In this document: positions 1 to 8,916 of the stretch, one piece after another
How the letters are laid out: each line of letters begins with the position of its first letter
Numbering within the stretch: position 1 is the stretch's first letter
NCBI GenBank assembly: GCA_905221605.1
Contig: CAJNDS010000493.1
Span: forward strand, 62,001-126,000
Source of the DNA: Symbiodinium natans
Lineage: Eukaryota > Sar > Dinophyceae > Suessiales > Symbiodiniaceae
Direction of reading: 5' to 3'
Length of the DNA stretch: 64,000 nt
The notes under the pieces: model-generated
Seen by the model: the letters and a program-made list of their open reading frames with translations, nothing else
What the model was told of the DNA's origin: nothing
Databases searched by the model: none
Program-made: the position numbers and the translations under genes

Positions 1-2035
1 ACCAAAACCTTGACCTCGCACTCCGCTACCCCACTGCGCCCTTGCGGTTGCCAGGGCATCGAATTTGCGCATCCTTTTAGTGTGCTTTGGCCTTGCGAGG
101 TGTGGCTTGCAAAAGACAGGGGCCTGGTGATCTTGGGTGGTCTCCATTATATTGATGTAGGGACCATAAAGGGACAATATTGATGACTTTTACATATTCC
201 TGACATGTTTTTGTAGGGATCATACTGGGGAAGTATTGAGAACTATTCAGGCTCCAGTTTTATTTTTTGCAGGCCTTCCTCCGGGAGCCCCAAACTCCTC
301 CAACACCTCTCTTTTTTGTGCCTTTCGTGTCCGGCACGTATGGCCAAACCTGGCCCAAGGGCTTCAGAAAATAGACAGCACGTTTAAGGGTCTAGGTTTA
401 AACAGGTCCGCAAAAGCGGAAAGTCAAACAAATAACAAGCAAGCGCAGAGAAACTCTCGGAATCTCAGTCGTGAGGCCTTGAGGACCCTGAGCGCAAGTT
501 CACCCCGAAAAAGGAGATCGAAAGTAACATGTAGGGGTTTTAGGGTTTGGGGTGCCAAACCCAAACAGAACCAGCTCTGCACTTTAGGGGGTTAGGGTTT
601 AAGGGCGTGCATGACTCTGCTTAACAGAAGCTCTCCCCTAAACCCTCTCACATCCCGGCCTCCTAAACCCCTAAAACCCCCCAAACTCGCCGGGACATGT
701 GCACAACGTGCCCCCCTCTGATGTCTCGACGTTGCTTGATCTTATGACGCCAAGGACCGGCAGTCCGAAATAACTCCCTCCCTCCCTGCCTCCCTTCCTC
801 CCTCGCCCTCAACCTCAGGCTGAAAACCTCAGGATTTACTCCTGAACCCCCAAGCTCTGTGTGAATCAAAGTTTGGGCGCCTGCGCTCACACGGCAGCTT
901 TTCTCAGGCGGCTGCGAGCCAAGCCAAGAGGATTTCAAAAGCTGCGTTGGAAATTTGGAGGGTGTGGGTTTCCCATGGAATTAAGTAGGACTCAATTTCA
1001 GGGAGGCTGCCGGACGTGAAAATGCACGGTGCTCTTCAACAAAACAGGCACAGCTGGGCGTCTCTTTTCTCGAAGCCGTACGTACGCTCGTTCGTCTCGC
1101 GGCGGAGCCTCCGGGCTCAAGGTTTAGGGGCTTTTCGTGGAAGAGGTGCCACATGAGACCCGCCCTGAAACCCTCGACAGCCCTGAACCCGATGTTTGGG
1201 CCTGGGCTTTGATGCAAGGGAAGCTCAACAGTGCCAGAAACATCCCCAAACCCTAAACCCTAAACCCTAAACCCATGTCTGGATCCTGACCCCAACTTAC
1301 TTATGGCCACGATCGCAGCGCTAACGCATCCTGAAGGTCACAAAAACACACACATGTGCCTCGAAGGAGAGCACGTGGACAAGAAACCATACTCTATACT
1401 CGAAGTGGTGTCGCCTTTCGTACACCTAGCGTTTTTTAGTGTTAAAAAAACCCATTTAGGTTTTTTTTTAATGCTAAAAACCCTAAAACATGTGCTGAGC
1501 CCCCTAAGCCCTCAGCCCTATGATCAAAGAGAGCGCACGAGGTCCCCGCATCTTTGCCGCGACAAGCTGCTGGAGCTTCTCCGAAAGCCTTGGAAGCCAG
1601 GTTTAGGGTTTAGGGTTTAGGGTTTGGGGTTTAGGGTTTAGGGTTTAGGGTTTAGGGTTTTGGGCTCAACTGGCCCTCTCTTCATTCAGGGTTCCTGAAC
1701 CTGTAGGGCTTAGGGCTTGGGGCTTCGCTTAGGCTTCCTGGCTGATTTATCCACCTAGCCCCTGGCCTAGCTGGCCCCAAGTGCTGCCGATGCTCTGCTC
1801 TACATTTTTAGACCTCGAACCCTGAGCCTTAAAAGGTGCACCCTCAACCCTCAACGCGGTCTGCAGGGCCCCTGCCGCTTGCAAGATGGACCGGTTGCTT
1901 TAGCGCTTCAGGAGCTGGCCTCCTAGGAATAAGAAGGTACTTGTTAAGCTACAAAGAATACACTCAGTTGCAACAAGAATATGAAAGAATATGCCACTAC
2001 AATAGAGACCGCACAGTCGGCTCATAAGTTGGTAG
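1..2035. other. Non-coding, telomere-motif-rich DNA
   Basis: No reading frame here looks like a protein. The stretch holds single and short runs of TTTAGGG or CCCTAAA-like heptamers (for example around 525-600, 645-680 and 1245-1275). At about 148-235 two related segments containing 'gtagggaccata' and 'gtagggatcata' suggest a small decayed repeat. I see no RNA gene or clear promoter. Confidence 0.6.
1601..1661 (+). repeat. Interstitial telomeric array (TTTAGGG)n
   Basis: About eight tandem TTTAGGG heptamers with one TTTGGGG variant. It is flanked by ordinary sequence, so it is internal and not a chromosome end. Confidence 0.95.
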
Positions 2036-2151
2036 CCCTCTCACCCTCTCACCCTCCCACTCCCTCTCACTCCCTCTCACTCCCTCTCTCTCCCTCTCCC
2101 TCCCTCTCCCTCCCTCCCTCCCTCCCTCCCTCCCTCTTCCTTCTTCCTTCC
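2036..2151 (+). repeat. Polypyrimidine tract (CCCTCT/CCCT)n
   Basis: An almost pure pyrimidine run built of CCCTCT, CACTCCCTCT and CCCT units. It lies at the low-coordinate edge of the telomere-free block that contains the LINE-like element. A similar CT-rich tract lies at the other edge (13250-13380). It may be the remains of a microsatellite target site or the simple-repeat tail of the element. Confidence 0.9.
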
Positions 2152-2729
2152 ACTGCACCTGGTCCCCCTGTGTGGGGGGGGGACCGCCCTAACGGGCGAG
2201 CTCCAGCGATCTGTCTGTGTGTGAGACTTCCGTGGTGTTGGGACAACCTCTAGGAATGATCCGGATGTGTGTAATCCACGCTGATTCATCTTGGGGCCTG
2301 GGGTAATGCTTCACGGGTGGAACCGGCCATTCCTGTTTATGAGGGAAACTCCCACGCCTGTACTCACCACGGTCTGTACGCCCCCGGAGAGCTATGTGCT
2401 GTGGGGTGGGGTGTTTCCCGGACTGCAAGACACTTCAGGTTCAGGTGGCCAGAGGGTGACCAAAGGACTGGTTTGGGAGTTGAGGGTAGCATCACAATTG
2501 TTCCCCTTACAGCACTGGCTCCGGGTTCAAACTGGGTTTGGGGTGCAACTTGATGGGATAGGTGACGGTGTTATTGTCCCTCCCTCCTCTTGCGAAACTG
2601 CCGGGTCATTGCCCAGGCTCGGTTGCTTCCCCTCTCCCCTAGTGGCCTAAAGTCCCAAACCTTATTGGATCAGGTGCACTCGTTCAGTGGGAGCAATTTG
2701 TGGGGTGACAACAGAACCAACACAACGTG
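2152..2729. other. Presumed 3' terminal region of the LINE-like block
   Basis: Between the polypyrimidine tract and the last Pro-rich frame. There is no convincing protein and no telomeric arrays, unlike the DNA below 2 kb. Read as sense on the minus strand, it would be the 3' untranslated part of the element. Confidence 0.35.
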
Positions 2730-2901
2730 CTAGAGAGTTAGCATTATATTCCATTGTTCTCCCCTGATGTGACCTGCGCCTTTGCCTTTGCCCTTCTGAG
2801 GTGGGTTTGGGAATAGGGTAGGAACAAGTACTCCCGTTACGTGATGAGTAAGGTGAAGACACGAAGGGTGGCTTGGCTTAGGCTCGGCTAACGGGCTGCC
2901 T

Positions 2902-5217
2902 TCAGTCACTGCTGGCACCATCATGTTCGCGCCTTCTCCGGTGTTCGGGTAGGCGGTGCGCACGACGGTGGTGGTCTCCCATCCACTCTGGTAGTTGATG
3001 TTGTCCCTGGTCAGGTAGTCGTGGGTCTCCCCGGTGATGGTGTCTCCCATGATCACGTAGTCGGTGTTGTCCACGTTGTAGGTTGGCCCCCGTGGTTCCC
3101 GTCGTTGGTGATGTTGGCGACATGGTTGGCGGCTCTTCCGGTGTCGCGGCGGGTGGCCAAGGGATCGTAGGTGGTGTTGAGCCAGGTGGGGAGATGAACG
3201 TCTCGGTCTCCCTGTGCACCATGGCTTCATGGAGGACCTCGTGTGCTTCCCTGGCCGTGTGGGCTCTCACGATCACTTGCTCGAGCAAACCGGCCGTGTG
3301 TTCCACCCTCATGCCAAGCGCGGTTTGGAGTGAGAGCTCATTGAGGATTTGGATGGCTTCTTGACAGGCTCGCTCTCCCCTTTGTTGCGCTTCCGATTCG
3401 GCTTTGGTGGGGGTGTGTTGCTCGTGTTGATATAGCTGGTAGGTGTGGCCTCGCCGGATCGCGGTGCGGAAGAGGGTGGCAATGGTTTGGAGGTCTTGCC
3501 TTCTCTCTTCCCTGGTTGTTCGTGGTTGTCCTGGTGGTTGGTCTGCAAGGAGGTGGGCGAGGCGAATGCTTTCCTCCAGTTCTGGTGTTTCCAGCTCTGG
3601 TGTTGGTAGGTGGTGTGCTGGGATTGGTGGGATATTGTTGTGGTCTTGTGTCACGGAGGCATGGTCGCTGGTGGTCGTGTCGGTGTGTGGTGGTGGTGGA
3701 GGTGGCGGTGGTGATGGTGTTTGGCTATCGATCAGGACTGCGTCCTCACTCTCCCAGTGCTGGCCCACCCATTGGTGGATATGCTGAATCGCCTGTGTGA
3801 CCTGTGTTGCGGTCTGTTGCTCGAGAAACGGTATTGTTTCCCGAAGGAGGCGCAGTGCTTGTATGAGTGGTTGTGGTGTGTTGCTGGTGTGGTTTGGCCG
3901 TGCTTCTGGGGCTCCCCGGGATAGGTGAATCACATCCGCTGGGTGTGCTGGCACGGTGTGGTTTGCCTGTGAGCTGCTGGCCTCATGGTGGGGGTGCTGT
4001 TGTGCTGCTGGTGGTTGGCTCCACTGCGGGGCTCGGATCACCAGTGTATGTGCCCTTATCGCGGTGGTGATCATGTGTGTTATGTCCTGGAGCTGGGGTG
4101 TCAGTTGGGTGGTTGTGGGTGATGTAGTGGATCGCAGGGTCTGGGTGATCCGTGTGACTATGTGGTGGGCTTGTGTGGCTGCTTGTTCCCCTGTCCCCCA
4201 GGTTTGCCAGTCTGTGACTGCTTGGACTTGGTCCATGTGTTGGATGCCAAGTTCGAGGAGGGCCGCTACCAGCTCGCATTGTTGGATTTGTTCTTGGATG
4301 CCCATGTCGTCGTGGTGATCCATCAGGTGTTGGATTTGGTTGCGGGCTTCGTCGAGTTCGGTAGCTCTGTCCTGGCCCGGTATTGTCGGTGGACTGCACT
4401 CGTCTTCCCGCCCGGTATTGATGTGACTGGTGGCGTGGGCGAGGGTTGGTGCTGCGCGGGTTTGCTCGTGGTTGTTGGTGGACGTACTGCGTCTGGCTTT
4501 CTTGTTGTCTGTTTGCGGTTTTGGGTGTGTAGGCTGGGGTGCTAGCCCTTCTGGCATGCCTGGGTCTGGGTCGTCTGCTTTGTGCTTGCGGGTCTGCATC
4601 ATGTTGGTGTGGTCTGTCTCCCAGGCTTCATCAGTGTAGTGTCTATGTGCTCCCCGGGGGTCGGGGTAAAAGGATTGGGCAGGCGTCTGGGCCATGTGGC
4701 CGTTGCCATTGGGCATGGTTGCTTCGGTTGGGCTAGCCATGGTGTCGTGTTGGTGGTGACTTTGGTCTATCACAGGTGGGTCTGGATGTTGTGCTGGTGG
4801 CGTCTGTGGATGAGGGGGCGTGTGGGTGGTTGTTTCGGGAGAGGCGTCTGGTGGGGTGCCCAGTGTTAGGTGCACCCATGATCCGGGGTTGACAGCCTGG
4901 TACGGTCCTCCCGAAAGGAGGTGGTGCGTGTGTGGGGGGGGGGGGGGGTTGATGGACGTGTAGGTACCATTGGCTGGATGTGGGATCTTCCTGGTACATG
5001 TAACCTGTTGTCCCCGGTGGTAGCGTGGGGGAAAGGCCTGGTGGACTGGATATGGATGGGTGGTGTGGGGAGTGTGGTGTGGTGTGAACTTCAAGCCACC
5101 ACCCGCCTTGGTGGGGTGTGAATGAGATTGTGGTGGTGGGATCCTGCGGGAGCTCAGGTGGCAGTGGGTCTGTGTAGGGGGCTGGGCCATGTTCTTCCTG
5201 GGTTTGCTCCATTTCAT
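2902..5217 (-). CDS. Pro/His/Gln/Thr-rich protein of the retroelement block (771-codon frame)
   Basis: A hydrophilic protein with low-complexity Pro/Thr/His stretches and helical Gln/Glu-rich segments in the middle (about residues 290-400 and 590-690) that could form coiled coils. I do not recognise a domain. It overlaps the preceding 265-codon frame; the true frame probably passes from that one to this one at the poly-C run (plus-strand G run, about 4929-4948), where a one-base change would join them. Near 3090 the neighbouring frame (2730-3230) becomes the more protein-like, with C-ending codons and Asn/Asp/Tyr/Thr-rich sequence, so a second frame switch is possible and the C-terminal residues given by this frame may be wrong. 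Confidence 0.45.
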   Translation of the reverse strand: MKWSKPRKNMAQPPTQTHCHLSSRRIPPPQSHSHPTKAGGGLKFTPHHTPHTTHPYPVHQAFPPRYHRGQQVTCTRKIPHPANGTYTSINPPPPPHTHHLLSGGPYQAVNPGSWVHLTLGTPPDASPETTTHTPPHPQTPPAQHPDPPVIDQSHHQHDTMASPTEATMPNGNGHMAQTPAQSFYPDPRGAHRHYTDEAWETDHTNMMQTRKHKADDPDPGMPEGLAPQPTHPKPQTDNKKARRSTSTNNHEQTRAAPTLAHATSHINTGREDECSPPTIPGQDRATELDEARNQIQHLMDHHDDMGIQEQIQQCELVAALLELGIQHMDQVQAVTDWQTWGTGEQAATQAHHIVTRITQTLRSTTSPTTTQLTPQLQDITHMITTAIRAHTLVIRAPQWSQPPAAQQHPHHEASSSQANHTVPAHPADVIHLSRGAPEARPNHTSNTPQPLIQALRLLRETIPFLEQQTATQVTQAIQHIHQWVGQHWESEDAVLIDSQTPSPPPPPPPPHTDTTTSDHASVTQDHNNIPPIPAHHLPTPELETPELEESIRLAHLLADQPPGQPRTTREERRQDLQTIATLFRTAIRRGHTYQLYQHEQHTPTKAESEAQQRGERACQEAIQILNELSLQTALGMRVEHTAGLLEQVIVRAHTAREAHEVLHEAMVHRETETFISPPGSTPPTIPWPPAATPEEPPTMSPTSPTTGTTGANLQRGQHRLRDHGRHHHRGDPRLPDQGQHQLPEWMGDHHRRAHRLPEHRRRREHDGASSD

Positions 5218-5530
5218 ACTGAGATGGTGGCGAGTATTCTGCTGCAGCTGCGTGGCTTCCGGTGTTGGTTGGCTGCTGCCTGGGTTGTTTATGCCGGTTT
5301 AGCATCTCGCTCCAGTCAGTCTGGTCGTCGGTGTTGGGCGCTGAGCGGGTTTGGGTGTATGCGGTGATGTCGATCCACCGCTCTCCTGGTCTGCCCCCTG
5401 CTGGGTGTTTGCGCTGGCTATATTCCCACGTGTATGCTTGGTATTGCTGCCGAATGGTCTGCCTGTCTCGGTGTGTGGTGTCGTCCGGCGGTGGCACATA
5501 TTGGTTGGCTCTGCGGAGCTCCTTCTTCAT
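4733..5530 (-). CDS. Pro-rich protein of the retroelement block (265-codon frame)
   Basis: Starts with ATG at 5530, which overlaps the stop of the upstream frame as ATGA. The same frame is already open upstream of this ATG and there encodes a basic, helix-prone segment, so the ATG may be internal. The first 180 residues look protein-like (charged start, then Gln/Pro-rich, with Trp and Tyr). Beyond the poly-C run at about 4929-4948 the sequence becomes featureless and the overlapping 771-codon frame is the better continuation. Function unknown. Confidence 0.4.
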   Translation of the reverse strand: MKKELRRANQYVPPPDDTTHRDRQTIRQQYQAYTWEYSQRKHPAGGRPGERWIDITAYTQTRSAPNTDDQTDWSEMLNRHKQPRQQPTNTGSHAAAAEYSPPSQYEMEQTQEEHGPAPYTDPLPPELPQDPTTTISFTPHQGGWWLEVHTTPHSPHHPSISSPPGLSPTLPPGTTGYMYQEDPTSSQWYLHVHQPPPPPTHAPPPFGRTVPGCQPRIMGAPNTGHPTRRLSRNNHPHAPSSTDATSTTSRPTCDRPKSPPTRHHG

Positions 5531-6759
5531 CTCAAATTTGGTGTCTTTGTTGCGTTGGCGAAGGGTTTGGTGCAGGTGGTGTGTGGGCTGGTGGGTGGGG
5601 ATGTGTGATGGGTGTTGTGGGCTTCCCCCGTCTGATGTGTCACCGGGGACTGGAGGTGGTGGTGCTTTGGGTTGGGCCGGGGTCGTTTGGGGGTTCTGTG
5701 CCCCAGATTGGTCTGCCGGTGTTGTGTTGGTTTGGTCCTGTGCTGCGGTGCGGGTGGACTGATTGTGGGGGGGGCTGGTGTCTGTTGTTTGTGATGGTGG
5801 GGTTGGTCGCAGTGGGTGTTGTGGTTCTGCTTGCTGGTGGAGGGTCCAGCCATATTGGTTTTGGTTTGGATGTGGGTGCTGGTGTGCACTGGACCAGGGT
5901 GCGTGTGGGTGTTGGTGCTGGTTGTAGTCGTACCACGACCATTGGGATGCTTGCCAGCCACTTTGCCATCCAGCGTGCCACGGTTGCCATACTGGGGTCC
6001 ATTGCCAATAGGTGGCTGTTGGGCGGTTGAGTGGTTGTACTGGTGGTTCTTATGGGTAGGTGAGTCGCCTGGTGGTGAATCTTGGGTGGGGTCAGTTGGG
6101 TGCGGCGGCTGTGTTGTAGTGTCTGGGTCGGTGGTGCTGTTCATGGTTGTACGGTCTCCGACCGGTTGTGGTGGAGTGATCGGTGTCGGTGGGTGTGTTT
6201 CTTCGAGGGGGGCCGTGGAGGTGGGTCTGAGCTGTTGCTCGCGTCTGGAAGGTGGCTCGGTGGGAAGGGCCTGTTCTCTGTTGGTTTGTGGCGCTGTGGG
6301 TCTTGGGTGTGGTAGTGATTGTGGTTCTGTTTTGGACTTGGCCAATCGGTGTTTGTGTAGTGCCGAGGCTGTGAAGAGTTTTTGGGCTTTGGCGGCTATG
6401 ATGGGCAGGTGGTGGAGTGCAACTACTCCATTCTGTATCCATGCCCGGTGTTCTTCTGCGGTCATGCCTGGCACTATCGGTGTGTCTGGTGGAGGTGGGT
6501 GGGTGGTGGTATACACAGGGTCGAAAGTGGGGGTGTCGTTGGGAAGAGTGTTGTTGGGCCAGTCGGCATCTTCTGGTGGACGGAGGCTGGGATGATGGAA
6601 GTACCGTTCATGTTCTACCCAGGCATCCATAATGGCTTGGTGGTAATGTTGCAGGTGGTCGGCCGAGCTGTCCGCCGTATGGGTTGGGCGGTGGTTCGGT
6701 TGTTCGTCTTGGTCGGTGGGTGTGGTGGTGGTCGTGCTGCTTCCAACGTTGCATGCCAT
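5527..6759 (-). CDS. Thr/Pro/His/Asn-rich protein of the retroelement block (410-codon frame)
   Basis: Overlaps the end of the mucin-like frame by 145 bases and ends in an ATGA overlap with the next frame. Residues about 30-130 have balanced composition, including a helical segment with His, Trp and Tyr; the rest is low-complexity Pro/Thr/His. No domain recognised. The chain of overlapping frames suggests either a polyprotein with frameshifts or polycistronic stop-restart expression. Confidence 0.4.
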   Translation of the reverse strand: MACNVGSSTTTTTPTDQDEQPNHRPTHTADSSADHLQHYHQAIMDAWVEHERYFHHPSLRPPEDADWPNNTLPNDTPTFDPVYTTTHPPPPDTPIVPGMTAEEHRAWIQNGVVALHHLPIIAAKAQKLFTASALHKHRLAKSKTEPQSLPHPRPTAPQTNREQALPTEPPSRREQQLRPTSTAPLEETHPPTPITPPQPVGDRTTMNSTTDPDTTTQPPHPTDPTQDSPPGDSPTHKNHQYNHSTAQQPPIGNGPQYGNRGTLDGKVAGKHPNGRGTTTTSTNTHTHPGPVHTSTHIQTKTNMAGPSTSKQNHNTHCDQPHHHKQQTPAPPTISPPAPQHRTKPTQHRQTNLGHRTPKRPRPNPKHHHLQSPVTHQTGEAHNTHHTSPPTSPHTTCTKPFANATKTPNLR

Positions 6760-8723
6760 GTTGGCCGTTGGCTGTTGGGGGTGGGCGGTCGTCCAGGTGG
6801 GTGTGGCGGTAGCATCCGCGGCGGCCGTGTTGGTGGCAGTGGTGGTTGTGGTAGTGCTGCTGTCCTGGTTCTGGTCTGGGTTCGTGGGTGTGTGGAGATG
6901 ACGTAGATGGAGACCTGTCGTGTGCGCAGCGCAGCTGGCTGGATGTGGATGTGTACGCTCGATCCTGGTAATAGGTATGGTTGGGCTGCTCCCGCCAGGT
7001 CGACTTCGCAGGGGGATGGAAGCGGGGCCGTTCGTCCTGGCAGTCCGGGGAACCTGGGTCTTGGCGCTTGCTGTTGGTCTGGTTGTGGCGCGGGTCGGTC
7101 CCTGGATGCTTGTGAGGAGGACGAGGCTGCCGCTGGGTGTGATGACTGGTGCGCGGCGGGGTGTGAGGCGTGCTGGTGGGCTATGCTGTGTGTTGGGCCG
7201 TGCCGTGTTGGCTGATGTGGGTATGGCCTCGATGCTTGGCGAGGGGGGGAGGCACGATTCCGTATTACCGGATCTGTGGGCGGGTGTGCCGCCGGTGTGG
7301 CCTCTTGGGCTGGTACTTGCCTTGCATCAGGAGGTACTGTAGGCGTGGTGGTGCGCGTTGTGGTGGTGGCAGAGGGGTTTGGTGTGGTGTGGTTGGTGGC
7401 AATGTGGTTGGGGTCGATGTTGCCGTGTGCGTCGTGTGGTGTCAGCGTGGCTATGGTGCTCGGGGAGGCGGCTTCGTCTGGTGCCTGTGTGGTAGGCGAG
7501 GGCGAGGATGGAGACGGCGGCGTGACCGGATTGTTGGGTGTGGGTGTAGTTGACGGTGTCGTGGTTGTAGTCTCGCACGTTGCAGCCAGGGTTGTGGTAG
7601 CCGGTGGTGTGCTGAATGTAGTCCTCTCGATCGCCGCATCTTGGGACGCCAGTGTCGGGGTAGGGGAGGACGACGTTGATGAGCCGGTAGATGTAGTCGT
7701 TGGTGTCGTCGGGGAAGCTGGTGTTGCCGTCGAAGATGTAGCCGTGGGTGTAGTCGAGGTAGTTGATGTTGCCGTCGGTGTAGACGAGGACGTTGTTGGC
7801 GTTGAGCTGGCAGATGAAGGCGGCGATGTTGTCGAGGTGGAGGAGGTAGCCGGTGTTGTCAAGGGCGTCGTCCGGGGTGTTGGGGACGTTGTCGAAGATG
7901 AGGTTGCGGTTGTAGTTGTGGTTGGGGTCGTGGATGTTGTCGTCGGTGTGCCTGAGGACGTTGTCGACGTCGGGCTGGCCGATGAAGGCGGTGGTGTTGA
8001 CGAGGTGGAGGAGGTATTCGGTGTGGTTGAGGGCGTCGTCGGGGGCGTTGGGGACGTTGAGGACGTTGTCGAGGTTGAAGTTGTAGACGCTGTCGACGTA
8101 GGTGGTGATGTTGTCGGGGTGAGTGAGGTAGTTGGTGCGGCCGTGGGTGTCGTCGGGGACGCAGAGGGCGTTGCCGAGGTTGTGGGTGCCATCCAAGGGA
8201 TCCAGGACGTCGTCAAGGGGGGGGAGGTAGTTGGTGTTATTGTTGGTGTAGTCGGCGTAGTCGTGGAGGAGGTAGTTGGTGTTGTAGAGGGCGTCGTCGG
8301 GGGCATTGGGGATGTTGGGGACGTTGTCAAGGTCGAAGTTGAGCTGGTAGTTGTGGTTGAAGTCGTGGACGCTGTTGATGAAGGCGGTGGTGTCGTCGGG
8401 GTGTGTGAGGTAGCCGGCGTCGTCGGAGACGTTGAGGACGTTGTTGAGGTTGTGGATGCCATCCAAGGGGTCCCGGTCGTCGCCAAAGAGGTGGAGTCCG
8501 CTGGTGCCATTGTTGGTGTAGTCGCCGTCACTGTTGGCGTGGGCGGTGTTCCCAGGGATGTAGGTGCGGTAGAAGAGGCAAGGTTGGCTCCCTCGTCCGC
8601 CGCAGTGGTGGCTGTGCCCGGGGGTGTCGTAGGGTCCCCTATGCGTACTGGCTTGCCGTAGAGGAGGACGAGAATGGCGCTCCACGCCGTGGTCCAGAAG
8701 AGCAGCTTGCCAGCGCGCACCAT
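6615..8723 (-). CDS. Mucin-like Thr/Ser/Pro-rich protein with N-terminal hydrophobic anchor
   Basis: 702 codons. Residues about 7-22 are hydrophobic (LLFWTTAWSAILVLLY) and could be a signal peptide or signal anchor. Residues about 30-400 are almost entirely Thr, Ser and Pro with a few Ala, typical of an O-glycosylated mucin-like stalk. In this frame codons are NCN with a freely varying third base, as expected when Thr/Ser/Pro content is selected. The C-terminal third is Pro/His/Arg-rich. It starts 193 bases after the ORF2 stop on the same strand. A second minus-strand frame (7327-8685) is open through the repeat region, but its Asn/Asp/Tyr composition is what a frame-shifted ACN repeat would give. 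Being downstream of a LINE ORF2 is unusual. Confidence 0.5.
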   Translation of the reverse strand: MVRAGKLLFWTTAWSAILVLLYGKPVRIGDPTTPPGTATTAADEGANLASSTAPTSLGTPPTPTVTATTPTMAPADSTSLATTGTPWMASTTSTTSSTSPTTPATSHTPTTPPPSSTASTTSTTTTSSTSTLTTSPTSPMPPTTPSTTPTTSSTTTPTTPTITPTTSPPLTTSWIPWMAPTTSATPSASPTTPTAAPTTSLTPTTSPPTSTASTTSTSTTSSTSPTPPTTPSTTPNTSSTSSTPPPSSASPTSTTSSGTPTTTSTTPTTTTTATSSSTTSPTPRTTPLTTPATSSTSTTSPPSSASSTPTTSSSTPTATSTTSTTPTATSSTATPASPTTPTTTSTGSSTSSSPTPTLASQDAAIERTTFSTPPATTTLAATCETTTTTPSTTPTPNNPVTPPSPSSPSPTTQAPDEAASPSTIATLTPHDAHGNIDPNHIATNHTTPNPSATTTTRTTTPTVPPDARQVPAQEATPAAHPPTDPVIRNRASPPRQASRPYPHQPTRHGPTHSIAHQHASHPAAHQSSHPAAASSSSQASRDRPAPQPDQQQAPRPRFPGLPGRTAPLPSPCEVDLAGAAQPYLLPGSSVHIHIQPAALRTRQVSIYVISTHPRTQTRTRTAALPQPPLPPTRPPRMLPPHPPGRPPTPNSQRPTWHATLEAARPPPHPPTKTNNRTTAQPIRRTARPTTCNITTKPLWMPG

Positions 8724-8916
8724 GGACTCGAGAAAGCGGTGACTCTAGCTTGTCGGTGCGAAGTCAGTGAAGCAAGAGCCAAGGAAAGCGGCTGCGGTTG
8801 CGGCACCATCAATGTCGAGCTGCGAGGGTGGGGGTGGGGCATGCGTAGGTCGTGAGGGTGGTAGGGTCCAGGAGGCTGTCGCCTGGCGTACTGCAAAGGG
8901 GTGGGGGACGGGTTTC

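Noticed and set aside
2077-2289. Minus-strand frame ending in Glu/Gly/Arg repeats
   Set aside because: Product of the polypyrimidine tract read on the other strand.
3443-6906. Several plus-strand frames of 100-260 codons rich in Val, Trp, Cys and Gly
   Set aside because: Mirror images of the Pro/His/Thr-rich minus-strand frames; the composition follows from GGT/GTG-rich antisense sequence.
7276-8661. 461-codon plus-strand frame rich in Val, Glu, Asp and Gly
   Set aside because: Antisense of the Thr/Ser/Pro repeat; its composition is the complement of ACN codons and it has no other protein features.
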